A stretch of 64,000 nt of DNA from Microbacterium pumilum (GTDB lineage: Bacteria; Actinomycetota; Actinomycetes; Actinomycetales; Microbacteriaceae). Below the pieces are notes generated by a model that saw only the letters and a list, made by a program, of their open reading frames with translations, was not told where the DNA came from and made no database searches. Position 1 is the first letter of the stretch, and each line of letters begins with the position of its first letter. Of this stretch, positions 9,681-21,716 are shown piece after piece. Both the position numbers and the translations under genes were made by a program. The stretch lies in NCBI RefSeq assembly GCF_039530225.1, contig NZ_BAAAOH010000001.1, positions 3,472,001 through 3,536,000 of the forward strand. Direction: 5' to 3'.

Positions 9681-9686
9681 CCGTGA

Positions 9687-9692
9687 ATTCTA
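9687..9692 (-). promoter_or_regulatory. metG -10 box (TAGAAT), leaderless promoter
   Basis: On the minus strand TAGAAT is followed by six bases and then the GTG start of metG. That spacing puts the transcription start at or next to the start codon. No clear -35 is seen at 17-18 bp. Confidence 0.6.
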
Positions 9693-9745
9693 GTCAGGCA
9701 GAATGCCGCCGCCCGCCGTGTGTCGGGAGCGGGTGGCGCCGGCTT

Positions 9746-9771
9746 CGAATATGCGGCGATCGTCATATTCG
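9746..9771. promoter_or_regulatory. AT-rich inverted repeat between lacI-type gene and metG
   Basis: CGAATATG (9746-9753) and CATATTCG (9764-9771) are exact complements around a 10-base spacer. It is much more AT-rich than its surroundings. It lies downstream of the LacI-type gene and upstream of metG on the same strand, so it may be a terminator stem for the regulator or a regulatory site for metG. No U-tract follows. Confidence 0.35.
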
Positions 9772-9798
9772 GATGCCGCGCACGCCGCCGACGGTCGT

Positions 9799-10797
9799 TC
9801 AGGCGGTCTCGCGCACGATCAGCGTGGTGGGCAGCGTCACGGAACGTTGTGGCGCACCGGCGATGACATCGAGGAGCAGATCGACCATCTCCTCGCTGAT
9901 GCGATCCCAGGGCTGGCGGATCGTGGTGAGCGGAGGCTCCTGGTTGGCCGCCAGCCCGGAGTCATCGAATCCGCTGACGGCGATGTCTTCGGGCACCCGC
10001 AGGCCCGCCTTGCGCAGGGTGGCGATCGCCCCGGCAGCCATCAGATCGGATGCCGCGAAGACCGCGTCGATGTCGGTCGTCCGCTCGAGCAAGCGCGCCA
10101 TGGCCGCAGCGCCGGACTCCTGGCTGTAGTCGCCCTCTTCGACGAGGTCGGCGACGAAGTCCTCGCCCATCTCGTCGCGGAAGCCCACCAGCCGGAACCG
10201 CCCGCCGGGGGTGTCGTGCGGGCCGGCGATCATCGCGATGCGGCGATGCCCGTGGTTGCGCAGATACCTCGTCATCATCCTCGCCGATTCGATCTCGTCG
10301 ACCGAGACCGTCGAGACCTCATCCTCATGCCCGAGTGGGATGCCGCAGCACACGGTCGGGATGCCGCTCGCGAGCAGGTCGACCAGCAGCGGGTCGGACT
10401 CGTGCGAGGAGATGAGCAGCACGCCGTCGACGTGACCGGCACTGACGAAGTGGGCGACGTTCGCCCGCTCGGTCGGGGTGCCTGCGACGAGCAGTACGAG
10501 GGTCATCGACCGATGCGAGAGCGCTTCGGCCGCGCCGCGCAGCAGCAGGGCGAAGGTGGGGTCCGCGAACAGGAGGTGCTGCGGCTCGGTGAGCAGAAAG
10601 GCGAGCGAGTTCGCGCGCCCGGTCGCGAGGCTGCGTGCATGGTGGTTGGTCGTGTAGCCGGTGCGCCGGATCGCCTCTTCGACGGCCGTCTGAGCCTCCG
10701 GTGACACCCATCGTCCGCCGTTGATGACCCGTGACACGGTGCCTCGCGAGACGCCGGCCTCTGCCGCGACATCGCGAATGGTGGGCTTGCGCCGCAT
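9799..10797 (-). CDS. ganR: LacI family repressor of the galactan locus
   Basis: A 332-residue LacI/GalR-type regulator. The helix-turn-helix is at the N-terminus (TIRDVAAEAGVSRGTVSRVIN), followed by the hinge HHARSLATGRAN and a periplasmic-binding-protein-like effector domain ending in VSGFDDSGLAANQEPPLTTIRQP. The start at 10797 is set by a GGAGGAG ribosome-binding site; an upstream in-frame ATG would add 22 unlikely residues. It is divergent from the GH42 gene, and two identical palindromes lie between them, so it probably represses both itself and the galactan genes until a galacto-oligosaccharide binds. The gene symbol follows functional analogy with B. subtilis ganR. Confidence 0.88.
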   Translation of the reverse strand: MRRKPTIRDVAAEAGVSRGTVSRVINGGRWVSPEAQTAVEEAIRRTGYTTNHHARSLATGRANSLAFLLTEPQHLLFADPTFALLLRGAAEALSHRSMTLVLLVAGTPTERANVAHFVSAGHVDGVLLISSHESDPLLVDLLASGIPTVCCGIPLGHEDEVSTVSVDEIESARMMTRYLRNHGHRRIAMIAGPHDTPGGRFRLVGFRDEMGEDFVADLVEEGDYSQESGAAAMARLLERTTDIDAVFAASDLMAAGAIATLRKAGLRVPEDIAVSGFDDSGLAANQEPPLTTIRQPWDRISEEMVDLLLDVIAGAPQRSVTLPTTLIVRETA

Positions 10798-10868
10798 CGC
10801 CGTCGTCTCCTCCACGACGTGGACTCTACCGCGCCGGGCCACAGTTCTCGCGCTCGCCGACAAGAAAC

Positions 10869-10884
10869 CTGTGACCGGTCACAG
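10869..10884. promoter_or_regulatory. LacI-type operator O1
   Basis: CTGTGACCGGTCACAG is a perfect 16-bp palindrome with the central CG step usual for LacI/GalR operators. It is 72 bp upstream of the regulator start and identical to the site at 10938-10953. Confidence 0.85.
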
Positions 10885-10909
10885 TTCGGTAACAGAATGG
10901 TCACGAGTC

Positions 10910-10938
10910 TGGCTCGCCGGGATGGAGTGGGATAGAAC
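10910..10938 (+). promoter_or_regulatory. candidate promoter of the galactan operon
   Basis: TGGCTC (10910-10915) and TAGAAC (10933-10938) are separated by 17 bp and lie 68 bp before the GH42 start. The -10 touches the first base of operator O2, so repressor binding there would block polymerase. The hexamers are weak matches. Confidence 0.45.
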
Positions 10939-10953
10939 TGTGACCGGTCACAG
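10938..10953. promoter_or_regulatory. LacI-type operator O2
   Basis: A second exact copy of CTGTGACCGGTCACAG, 69 bp (centre to centre) from O1, overlapping the probable -10 end of the rightward promoter. Two copies at this distance would allow a looped repression complex. Confidence 0.87.
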
Positions 10954-11006
10954 TCACGGTTTCAACCCGACCGGAACCCCGTCCGCTATCGACACAATGG
11001 AGCGTC

Positions 11007-13040
11007 ATGACCTCGACGAACGCCTGGCCCGACCTCAGGGGCATCGCCTATGGCGGCGACTACACCCCCGAGCAGTGGCCGCGGGAGACGTGGGATGAGG
11101 ATGTCGCGCTGATGCGCGAAGCCGGGGTGAACCTCGTCAGCGTCGGGATCTTCTCGTGGGCGCTCCTCGAGACCAGCGAAGGCGTCTTCGACTTCACGTG
11201 GCTCGACGAGCTCATCGACCTGCTCCACGCCAACGGCATCTCGGTCGACCTCGGCACTCCGACCGCCTCGCCGCCGGCGTGGTTCTTCGCCGACCACCCC
11301 GAGGCGCGCGTGATCACGCGCGACGGCACGGTGATGGGGTTCGGTTCACGAGGCATGGCCTCGCACTCGTCGCCGGAGTACCGCGCGGCGATCGTGCGCA
11401 TCGCATCGACCCTCGCCGAGCGGTATGGGCAGCATCCCGCGGTCGTTCTCTGGCATGTCCACAACGAGTACGGCGTGCCGGTCGGCGAGGACTACTCAGC
11501 GCAGTCCGTGCACGCCTGGCGCGAGTGGCTGCGGGAGCGCTACGGCAGCCTCGACGACCTCAATCGCGCGTGGGGCACGGCCTTCTGGGGCCAGCACTAC
11601 GGCGACTGGGAACACGTCGGCGCGCCTGCAGCGGCCCCGTCGGTCGTCAACCCGGCCCAGCGCCTCGACTTCGCGCGCTTCACGGACCACCAGCTGCGCG
11701 AGTGCTTCATCGCCGAGCGCGATGCCATCCGCGCGCACGCCGGGCAGCCCATCACGACCAACTTCATGGCCAACCAGAGCTGGACCACCGACATGTGGGC
11801 CTGGGCGCGCGAGGTCGACATCGTCTCGGACGACCACTACCTGTGGGCCGCCGATCCCGAGGGCGAGATCGGGCTCGCGATCGCCGCCGACCTGTCTCGA
11901 TCGGTGGGCGGCGGGAAGCCCTGGATCCTGATGGAGCATTCGACGTCGGCCGTCAACTGGCAGCCGCGCAACGTTGCCAAGCGCCCCGGCGAGATGGCAC
12001 GCAACTCGCTGTCGCACCTCGGCCGCGGCGCCGACGGCATCCTCTTCTTCCAGTGGCGGGCATCGCGCTCCGGTGCCGAGAAGTTCCACTCCGCGATGGT
12101 CCCCCACGCCGGCACCGGCGCGCGGGTGTGGCGCGAGGTCGTCGAACTCGGCGACACGCTCGGCCGCCTGACCGAGGTCAAGGGGTCGCGCGTCGTGGCC
12201 GACGTCGCAATCCTCTGGGACTTCGAATCGTTCTGGGCGCAGGACCTCGAGTGGCGCCCGTCCGAGGACGTCGGGCATGCCGAGCGGGTGCGGGCGTTCT
12301 ACGAGCGGTGCTGGCGGGATGGCATCACGGTCGACTTCGCCCTGCCCGGTCAAGACCTCTCGGCGTACCGGCTGGTGATAGCCCCGGCGCAGTACCTGCT
12401 GACGACGGCGGATGCCGCGAACCTCACGCGATACGTCGCGCACGGCGGCACCCTCGTGGTGTCGTTCTTCTCCGCCATCGTCGATGAGAACGACACCGTT
12501 CACGCGGGCGGCTACGGTGCACCCCTGCGCGAGGCACTCGGTGTGGCCGTCGAGGAGTTCCTGCCCTTGCGCGCCGGTGACACATCCACCGTCGTCTGGA
12601 ACGGCGAGGGCGCCGACGAGCTGTCCGCCGACGTGTGGCAGGAGCACCTCGTCGTCGACGACGCCGAGGTGCGCGGATCCTTCCTGGACGGACCCGGCGC
12701 AGGGATGCCGGCGATCACCCGCCATCGACACGGTGCCGGGACCGGGTGGTACATCAGCACCCGGCTGGATGCCGCCGGGCTCGCGATCGTGATGAAGGAG
12801 GTCTACGCCGACGCAGGCGTCGCTCCTTCAGGGCTCCTCGACGGAGTCGAGGTGATCACGCGGCGCGGAGCGGACGCCGACTTCACCGTCGCGATCAACC
12901 ATCGCGCCGAGACCATATCGTTGCCAATCACCGGTCACAACCTAGTGACGGGAACGGACGCTCCGGGCATGCTTGACCTGGCAGGTGGCGAGGTCGCCGT
13001 CATCCGGACATCACGAGTCGCCGAGGGAGGTGGTCGCTGA
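11007..13040 (+). CDS. ganA: GH42 beta-galactosidase
   Basis: A 677-residue intracellular GH42 beta-galactosidase with no signal peptide. The acid/base Glu is E154 in HVHNEYG and the nucleophile E310 in ILMEHSTSAVNW. The barrel (residues 10-390) is followed by the trimerisation (A4-like) domain around VADVAILWDFESFWAQDLEW and a C-terminal beta domain. These enzymes remove galactose from beta-1,4-galacto-oligosaccharides, which fits the downstream importer and GH53 galactanase. It is the first gene of the operon, under the two operators. The next gene follows after 155 bp containing a short GC hairpin. Confidence 0.93.
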   Translation: MTSTNAWPDLRGIAYGGDYTPEQWPRETWDEDVALMREAGVNLVSVGIFSWALLETSEGVFDFTWLDELIDLLHANGISVDLGTPTASPPAWFFADHPEARVITRDGTVMGFGSRGMASHSSPEYRAAIVRIASTLAERYGQHPAVVLWHVHNEYGVPVGEDYSAQSVHAWREWLRERYGSLDDLNRAWGTAFWGQHYGDWEHVGAPAAAPSVVNPAQRLDFARFTDHQLRECFIAERDAIRAHAGQPITTNFMANQSWTTDMWAWAREVDIVSDDHYLWAADPEGEIGLAIAADLSRSVGGGKPWILMEHSTSAVNWQPRNVAKRPGEMARNSLSHLGRGADGILFFQWRASRSGAEKFHSAMVPHAGTGARVWREVVELGDTLGRLTEVKGSRVVADVAILWDFESFWAQDLEWRPSEDVGHAERVRAFYERCWRDGITVDFALPGQDLSAYRLVIAPAQYLLTTADAANLTRYVAHGGTLVVSFFSAIVDENDTVHAGGYGAPLREALGVAVEEFLPLRAGDTSTVVWNGEGADELSADVWQEHLVVDDAEVRGSFLDGPGAGMPAITRHRHGAGTGWYISTRLDAAGLAIVMKEVYADAGVAPSGLLDGVEVITRRGADADFTVAINHRAETISLPITGHNLVTGTDAPGMLDLAGGEVAVIRTSRVAEGGGR

Positions 13041-13195
13041 CCGGTCCATCTGCCCGGCGGCGCTCGCGCCGCGACTCACAGCACCAAGAAACTCCATGAC
13101 GTCGTGCCCTCGGGCCCGACTACCAGCTCACCGGTCGTAACGGCGCGATCTCGCGAGAGGCGCGCTGGATCGACCACCTTTCGGAAGGAAAATCC

Positions 13196-14434
13196 ATGCG
13201 CAAGAAGATTGTGTTCGGCGCCCTCGCATTCGCATCGGCCGTGGTCCTAGCCGGCTGCAGCAGCGGCAGCGGCGGCGGAACGACTGAGCCGAGCGAGACC
13301 GCGATCGACGGCACCGGCCAGGAACTCACGATCTGGGTCGACGCCAACCGCAAGCCGGCCGTCGAGGCCGCGGCCGCTTCGTTCGAGGAGGAGACCGGTG
13401 CGACCGTGACTCTCGTCGAGAAGAACTTCGAGGACATGCGCGCCGACTTCATCTCGCAGGTCCCGACCGGCGACGGCCCCGACATCACGGTCGGCGCTCA
13501 CGACTGGCTGGGTGCGCTCGTCGCCGCCGGCGTCGTGAACACGGTCGACCTCGGCGACAAGGCCTCCGAGTTCGAGCAGGTCGCCCTCGACGCGATGACG
13601 TACGACGGCCAGCTGTACGCGTTGCCGTACTCGCTCGAGACCGTGGCACTGATCCAGAACACCGACCTGGTCGGTGACACCGCCCCCACCACGTGGGACG
13701 AGATGATCCAGATGGGCACCGACTCGGGCGCCGAGCGTCCGTTCGTGATCAACACGGGCGGCCAGACCGGTGACGCATACACGATGTACGGCTTCCAGAC
13801 GTCTTATGACGCTCCCGTCTTCGTGCAGGACGACACCGGCTCGTACACGACCGAGGTCGGCATGGGCGGCGAGGCCGGTGACGCGTTCGCCACCTGGCTC
13901 GGCTCGCAGGGCAAGAGCGGTACGGGCGTCATCTCGACGACGATCGACTACGACACCAACAACGAGCTGTTCAACACCGGCAAGGCTGCGTTCACGGTCC
14001 AGGGACCGTGGGCCATCGCGTCGTACCCCGACGTGAACCTCAAGGTCAGCGCCATCCCGTCCGCCGGTGGTGAAGCCGCAGCGCCGTTCGTGGGCGTGCA
14101 GGGCTTCTACATCAGCTCGCAGAGCGAGAACACACTGCTCGCAAACGAGTTCCTGGTGAACTACCTCGGGACCGAAGAGGCGCAGCGCGCACTCTACGAC
14201 GCGGACCCCCGCATCCCCGCGTGGTCGACCCTGGCCACCGAGGTGGCCTCGGACCCGGTCATCGCCGGATTCCTCGAGTCCTCGAAGAACGGCGTCCCGA
14301 TGCCGAGCATCCCTGAGATGGGGTCGGTGTGGGATCTGTGGAACGCGGCTCAGGTGCAGATCATCGACGGTGCGGACCCGACCGCTACCTGGAACAAGAT
14401 GGTCGACGACCTCAACGCCAGCCTGGGCGGCTGA
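13196..14434 (+). CDS. ganS: galacto-oligosaccharide-binding lipoprotein (GanS/MalE-like)
   Basis: A 412-residue extracellular solute-binding protein of the CUT1 class. The N-terminus is a lipoprotein signal (MRKKIVFGALAFASAVVLAGC) cut before Cys21, then a Gly/Ser linker. Family features include LTIWVDANRKPAVEAAA, the DITVGAHDWLGALVAAG segment and FTVQGPWAIASY. It presents oligosaccharides to the two permeases downstream. A GGAAGGA ribosome-binding site precedes the ATG. A strong stem-loop right after the gene probably protects its mRNA and raises its expression over the permeases. The ligand is inferred from the gene neighbourhood. Confidence 0.9.
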   Translation: MRKKIVFGALAFASAVVLAGCSSGSGGGTTEPSETAIDGTGQELTIWVDANRKPAVEAAAASFEEETGATVTLVEKNFEDMRADFISQVPTGDGPDITVGAHDWLGALVAAGVVNTVDLGDKASEFEQVALDAMTYDGQLYALPYSLETVALIQNTDLVGDTAPTTWDEMIQMGTDSGAERPFVINTGGQTGDAYTMYGFQTSYDAPVFVQDDTGSYTTEVGMGGEAGDAFATWLGSQGKSGTGVISTTIDYDTNNELFNTGKAAFTVQGPWAIASYPDVNLKVSAIPSAGGEAAAPFVGVQGFYISSQSENTLLANEFLVNYLGTEEAQRALYDADPRIPAWSTLATEVASDPVIAGFLESSKNGVPMPSIPEMGSVWDLWNAAQVQIIDGADPTATWNKMVDDLNASLGG

Positions 14435-14442
14435 CGCCGACC

Positions 14443-14476
14443 GACCGTGGGGCGGGCGCACGCCCGCCCCACGGTC
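14443..14476. terminator. perfect 16-bp stem-loop after the binding-protein gene
   Basis: Arms 14443-14458 and 14461-14476 are exact complements, very GC-rich, with only two bases between them, so the real loop is likely 4-6 nt. No U-tract follows. In the middle of an operon after a binding-protein gene, this suggests partial termination or 3'-end protection, as with malE mRNA in E. coli. Confidence 0.8.
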
Positions 14477-14518
14477 CACCCCCTACTGATCGCCCCTGAT
14501 TCGACCAAGGAGCAACAC

Positions 14519-16140
14519 ATGTCGGTGCAGCAGGACACGCAGCAGGCGCCTCCGCCTCCCGGCGAGGGTGCGTTGAAACCAGTACGCGAGTCGCACGCGC
14601 GCAACTGGCGGGGCATCGGATGGGGCTTCGTCGTCAAGCTCGTGGTGATGATGATCGTGAACGCGCTCGGAATCGCCGGAATCATCTCCGCGTTCCGCGT
14701 CGAATCCTGGATCATCCTCGGCATTCTGGTCGTGCTGCTCGTCGCGGCCGACTACGTCTATTTCTCCAAGCGCGTGATACCCCTGAAGTACATGGTTCCG
14801 GGGCTCATCTTCCTTCTCACCTTCCAGATCTTCATCTTCATCTACACGGGCTACATCGCCTTCACGAACTACGGCACCGGCCATAGCGGCACGCAGGAGC
14901 AGGCTGTCAACGCAGCCCTGATCCAAGGCGAGCGCCGCGTGGAGAGCTCACCCAGCTATCCGCTCACAGTTGTGGAGCGGGGCGGCGGCGAGCTTGGCTT
15001 CGCGATCAACGACGAGGGCACCGTGAAGGTCGGTTCCGAAGTGCAGCCGCTCACAGACGTCGGCGAGCAGGCCGCGGGGGCACCCACGGATGTGCCCGGC
15101 TGGCAGATCGTCGACCGAAATCAGCTGCTGTCAGATCAGGCGCTGCAGCAGCAGGTGATCGACCTGCGCGTTCCGGTGTCAGAAGACCCCAATGACGGCG
15201 CGATCCGCACCCGTGACGGGGCGAGCGGCGCCGTCTACCAGTCGACCCTGGTGTGGGATGCCGACGCGCAGACCATCACCGATACGACGAACGGGACCGT
15301 CTACCACGCCACCGACACCGGCAGCTTCGTCGCGGATGACGGCACGGCGCTCCCAGCCGGGTGGTACGTCAACGTGGGTTTCGCCAACTTCCTGAAGCTC
15401 TTCACCGATCCGCCGCTCGCCCAGGCGCTCGGAATCGTCGCGGTGTGGACGTTCGTATTCGCGATTCTGTCGGTGGTCCTGCCCTTCGGTCTCGGGTTGC
15501 TGTTCGCCCTGATGTACAACGACCCCCGCATCCGCGGACGGAAGACTCTGCGGACGTTGTTCATCCTCCCCTACGCGTTCCCCGTCTTCCTGTCGGCGCT
15601 CATCTTCCGCGGAATGTTCAACTCCGAGTTCGGAGTAATCAACGACCTGTTCTTCTTCGGCGCAGACATCAACTGGCTGGGCGACCCCTGGCTCGCCAAG
15701 ATCTCGCTGCTCTGGGTGAACGTCTGGCTCAGTTATCCGTACTGGTTCTTGGTGTGCTTGGGTGCGATCCAATCGATCCCCGCCGATGCGCTGGAAGCGG
15801 CCGAGATCGACGGTGCGGGCAGGTTCGCGCGGTTCCGCTCGATCATCCTTCCTCTGCTCCTCGTCTCGACGGCTCCCCTTGCCATCGCGTCGTTCGCCGT
15901 GGGCTTCAACAACCTGACGCTCGTGTACCTGTTCAACCAAGGTGGTCCTGCCATCCCCGGCGCGCCGTACGCGCTCGGATACACGGACATCCTGATATCC
16001 GCGATCTATGACATCTCCGGGGTATCCGGCGGCGCCGCTGACTTCGGTCTCGCGAGCGCTCTCGCCATCATCGTGTTCATCATCGTCGGCATCATCGCGG
16101 CGATCGCCTTCCGACAGACCCGTCGACTCGAGGAGTTCTG

Positions 16141-16141
<1 letters not shown>
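14519..16141 (+). CDS. ganP: ABC transporter permease, MalF-type with P2-like loop
   Basis: A 540-residue inner-membrane permease. Three N-terminal TM segments are followed by a large extracytoplasmic insertion (about residues 125-285, starting FTNYGTGHSG), as in MalF of enteric bacteria. The conserved TM core then follows with the EAA motif EAAEIDGAGRFARFRSIILPLL that contacts the ATPase. The start at 14519 has an AAGGAGC ribosome-binding site. The cluster holds no ATP-binding subunit, so it probably relies on a shared MsiK/MsmX-type ATPase encoded elsewhere. The stop overlaps the next start (TGATG). Confidence 0.92.
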
Positions 16142-20764
<4,623 letters not shown>

Positions 20765-20775
20765 GTCGGCTCACT

Positions 20776-20854
20776 GCGTTTCGTCTCGCTTCGCTCGCTC
20801 AACGACCGAAACCCCCGGTCGTTGAGCGAGGAGCGCAGCGACGAGACGAAACGC
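20776..20854. repeat. free-standing palindromic element, also a likely bidirectional terminator
   Basis: A 33-nt arm (20776-20808) pairs with a 39-nt arm (20816-20854) around a 7-base loop; the right arm carries a six-base bulge. It fills the gap between the convergent ganB and rsmI stops and can act as a terminator for both. Its right arm, with TTGAGCGAG and GACGAGACGAAACG, is the sequence found in shortened form within the hrpA coding region at 30857-30873 and 32632-32663, which marks it as a mobile or dispersed family. Confidence 0.85.
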
Positions 20855-20874
20855 CGTGACGCATCCGGGACGCG

Positions 20875-21693
20875 TCAGCCGCGCACGGCGAGGGCAGCTT
20901 GGTAGAGCTCGCGGCTCGAGTGACCGGTGTGAGCCGAGACCTCGGCGGCGGCATCCTTCAATCGCGTGCCCGATCGGACGATCTCGAGCACCTGCGTGAC
21001 AGCGTCGGGGAACGGGATGTCGCGCGGCGCGGCGCCCGCCACGACGATCACGACCTCGCCCCGCACCCCCGCCTGCGCCCACTCGACAAGCTCGCTGAGA
21101 GGGCCTCGCGCGACCTCCTCGTAGAGCTTCGTCAGCTCGCGGCAGACGGCGGCCCGACGATCCGCACCGAATGCCGACGCCATGTCGGCCAGCGTCACGG
21201 CGACGCGGCTCGGCGCCTCGAAGAAGACCATGGTGCGCTGCTCGCCGGCGAGGCCTCGAAGCACGGCACCCCGCTCTCCCGGCTTGCGCGCGACGAACCC
21301 CTCGAATGTGAACCGATCGGTCGGCAGGCCGGACACCGCCAGCGCCGTCAGCACCGCACTGGGTCCGGGAATCGCGGTCACCGCAACCCCCGCCGCCGCC
21401 GCGGCCGCGACCACCCCGTACCCCGGATCGCTCACTGTCGGCATACCGGCATCGCTCAGCAGGAGCACATCCTGCCCACGTGCGAGCTCGACCAGCTCGG
21501 GTGCCCGGTCCTTCTCGTTGTGGTCGTGCAGCGCGATCAGTCGGGGCCGGTTCGCGATGCCGAGGGCGGCCAGCAGGCGCTGGGTCGTGCGGGTGTCCTC
21601 CGCCGCGATGACCGTGGCATTCTCGAGCGCCTCGATGAGCCGCCGCGAAGCGTCCCCCAGGTTTCCGATGGGGGTCGCAGCGAGGATGATCAC
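20875..21693 (-). CDS. rsmI: 16S rRNA C1402 2'-O-methyltransferase RsmI
   Basis: A 272-residue SAM-dependent tetrapyrrole-methylase-fold enzyme that methylates the ribose of C1402 in the 16S rRNA decoding centre. Signatures are LAATPIGNLGDASRRL at the N-terminus, AAEDTRTTQRLL, LLSDAGMPTVSDPGY and AIPGPSAVLTALAVSGLPTDRFTFEGF. The C-terminal helical part (LKDAAAEVSAHTG) is present. It starts with GTG at 21693 and shares a compact divergent promoter with pmt, an arrangement also found in mycobacteria. Confidence 0.95.
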   Translation of the reverse strand: MIILAATPIGNLGDASRRLIEALENATVIAAEDTRTTQRLLAALGIANRPRLIALHDHNEKDRAPELVELARGQDVLLLSDAGMPTVSDPGYGVVAAAAAAGVAVTAIPGPSAVLTALAVSGLPTDRFTFEGFVARKPGERGAVLRGLAGEQRTMVFFEAPSRVAVTLADMASAFGADRRAAVCRELTKLYEEVARGPLSELVEWAQAGVRGEVVIVVAGAAPRDIPFPDAVTQVLEIVRSGTRLKDAAAEVSAHTGHSSRELYQAALAVRG

Positions 21694-21699
21694 GCGCCC

Positions 21700-21709
21700 A
21701 GCCTAGACT
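21700..21709. promoter_or_regulatory. overlapping divergent leaderless -10 boxes for rsmI and pmt
   Basis: AGCCTAGACT contains TAGACT on the plus strand (21704-21709), ending seven bases before the pmt GTG. It also contains TAGGCT on the minus strand (21705-21700), ending six bases before the rsmI GTG. The two hexamers share bases 21704-21705. Neither gene has a Shine-Dalgarno, so both mRNAs are likely leaderless and the promoters mutually exclusive. Confidence 0.6.
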
Positions 21710-21716
21710 TGACCGG

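Noticed and set aside
12927..12942. Further operator-like CCGGTCACA match at the end of ganA
   Set aside because: Only one half agrees with the ganR palindrome; the left half is different and the site is deep in coding sequence.
13110..13135. ACCGGT-centred sequence upstream of ganS as an operator
   Set aside because: Only about 9 of 16 positions match the ganR site, close to chance for this composition.
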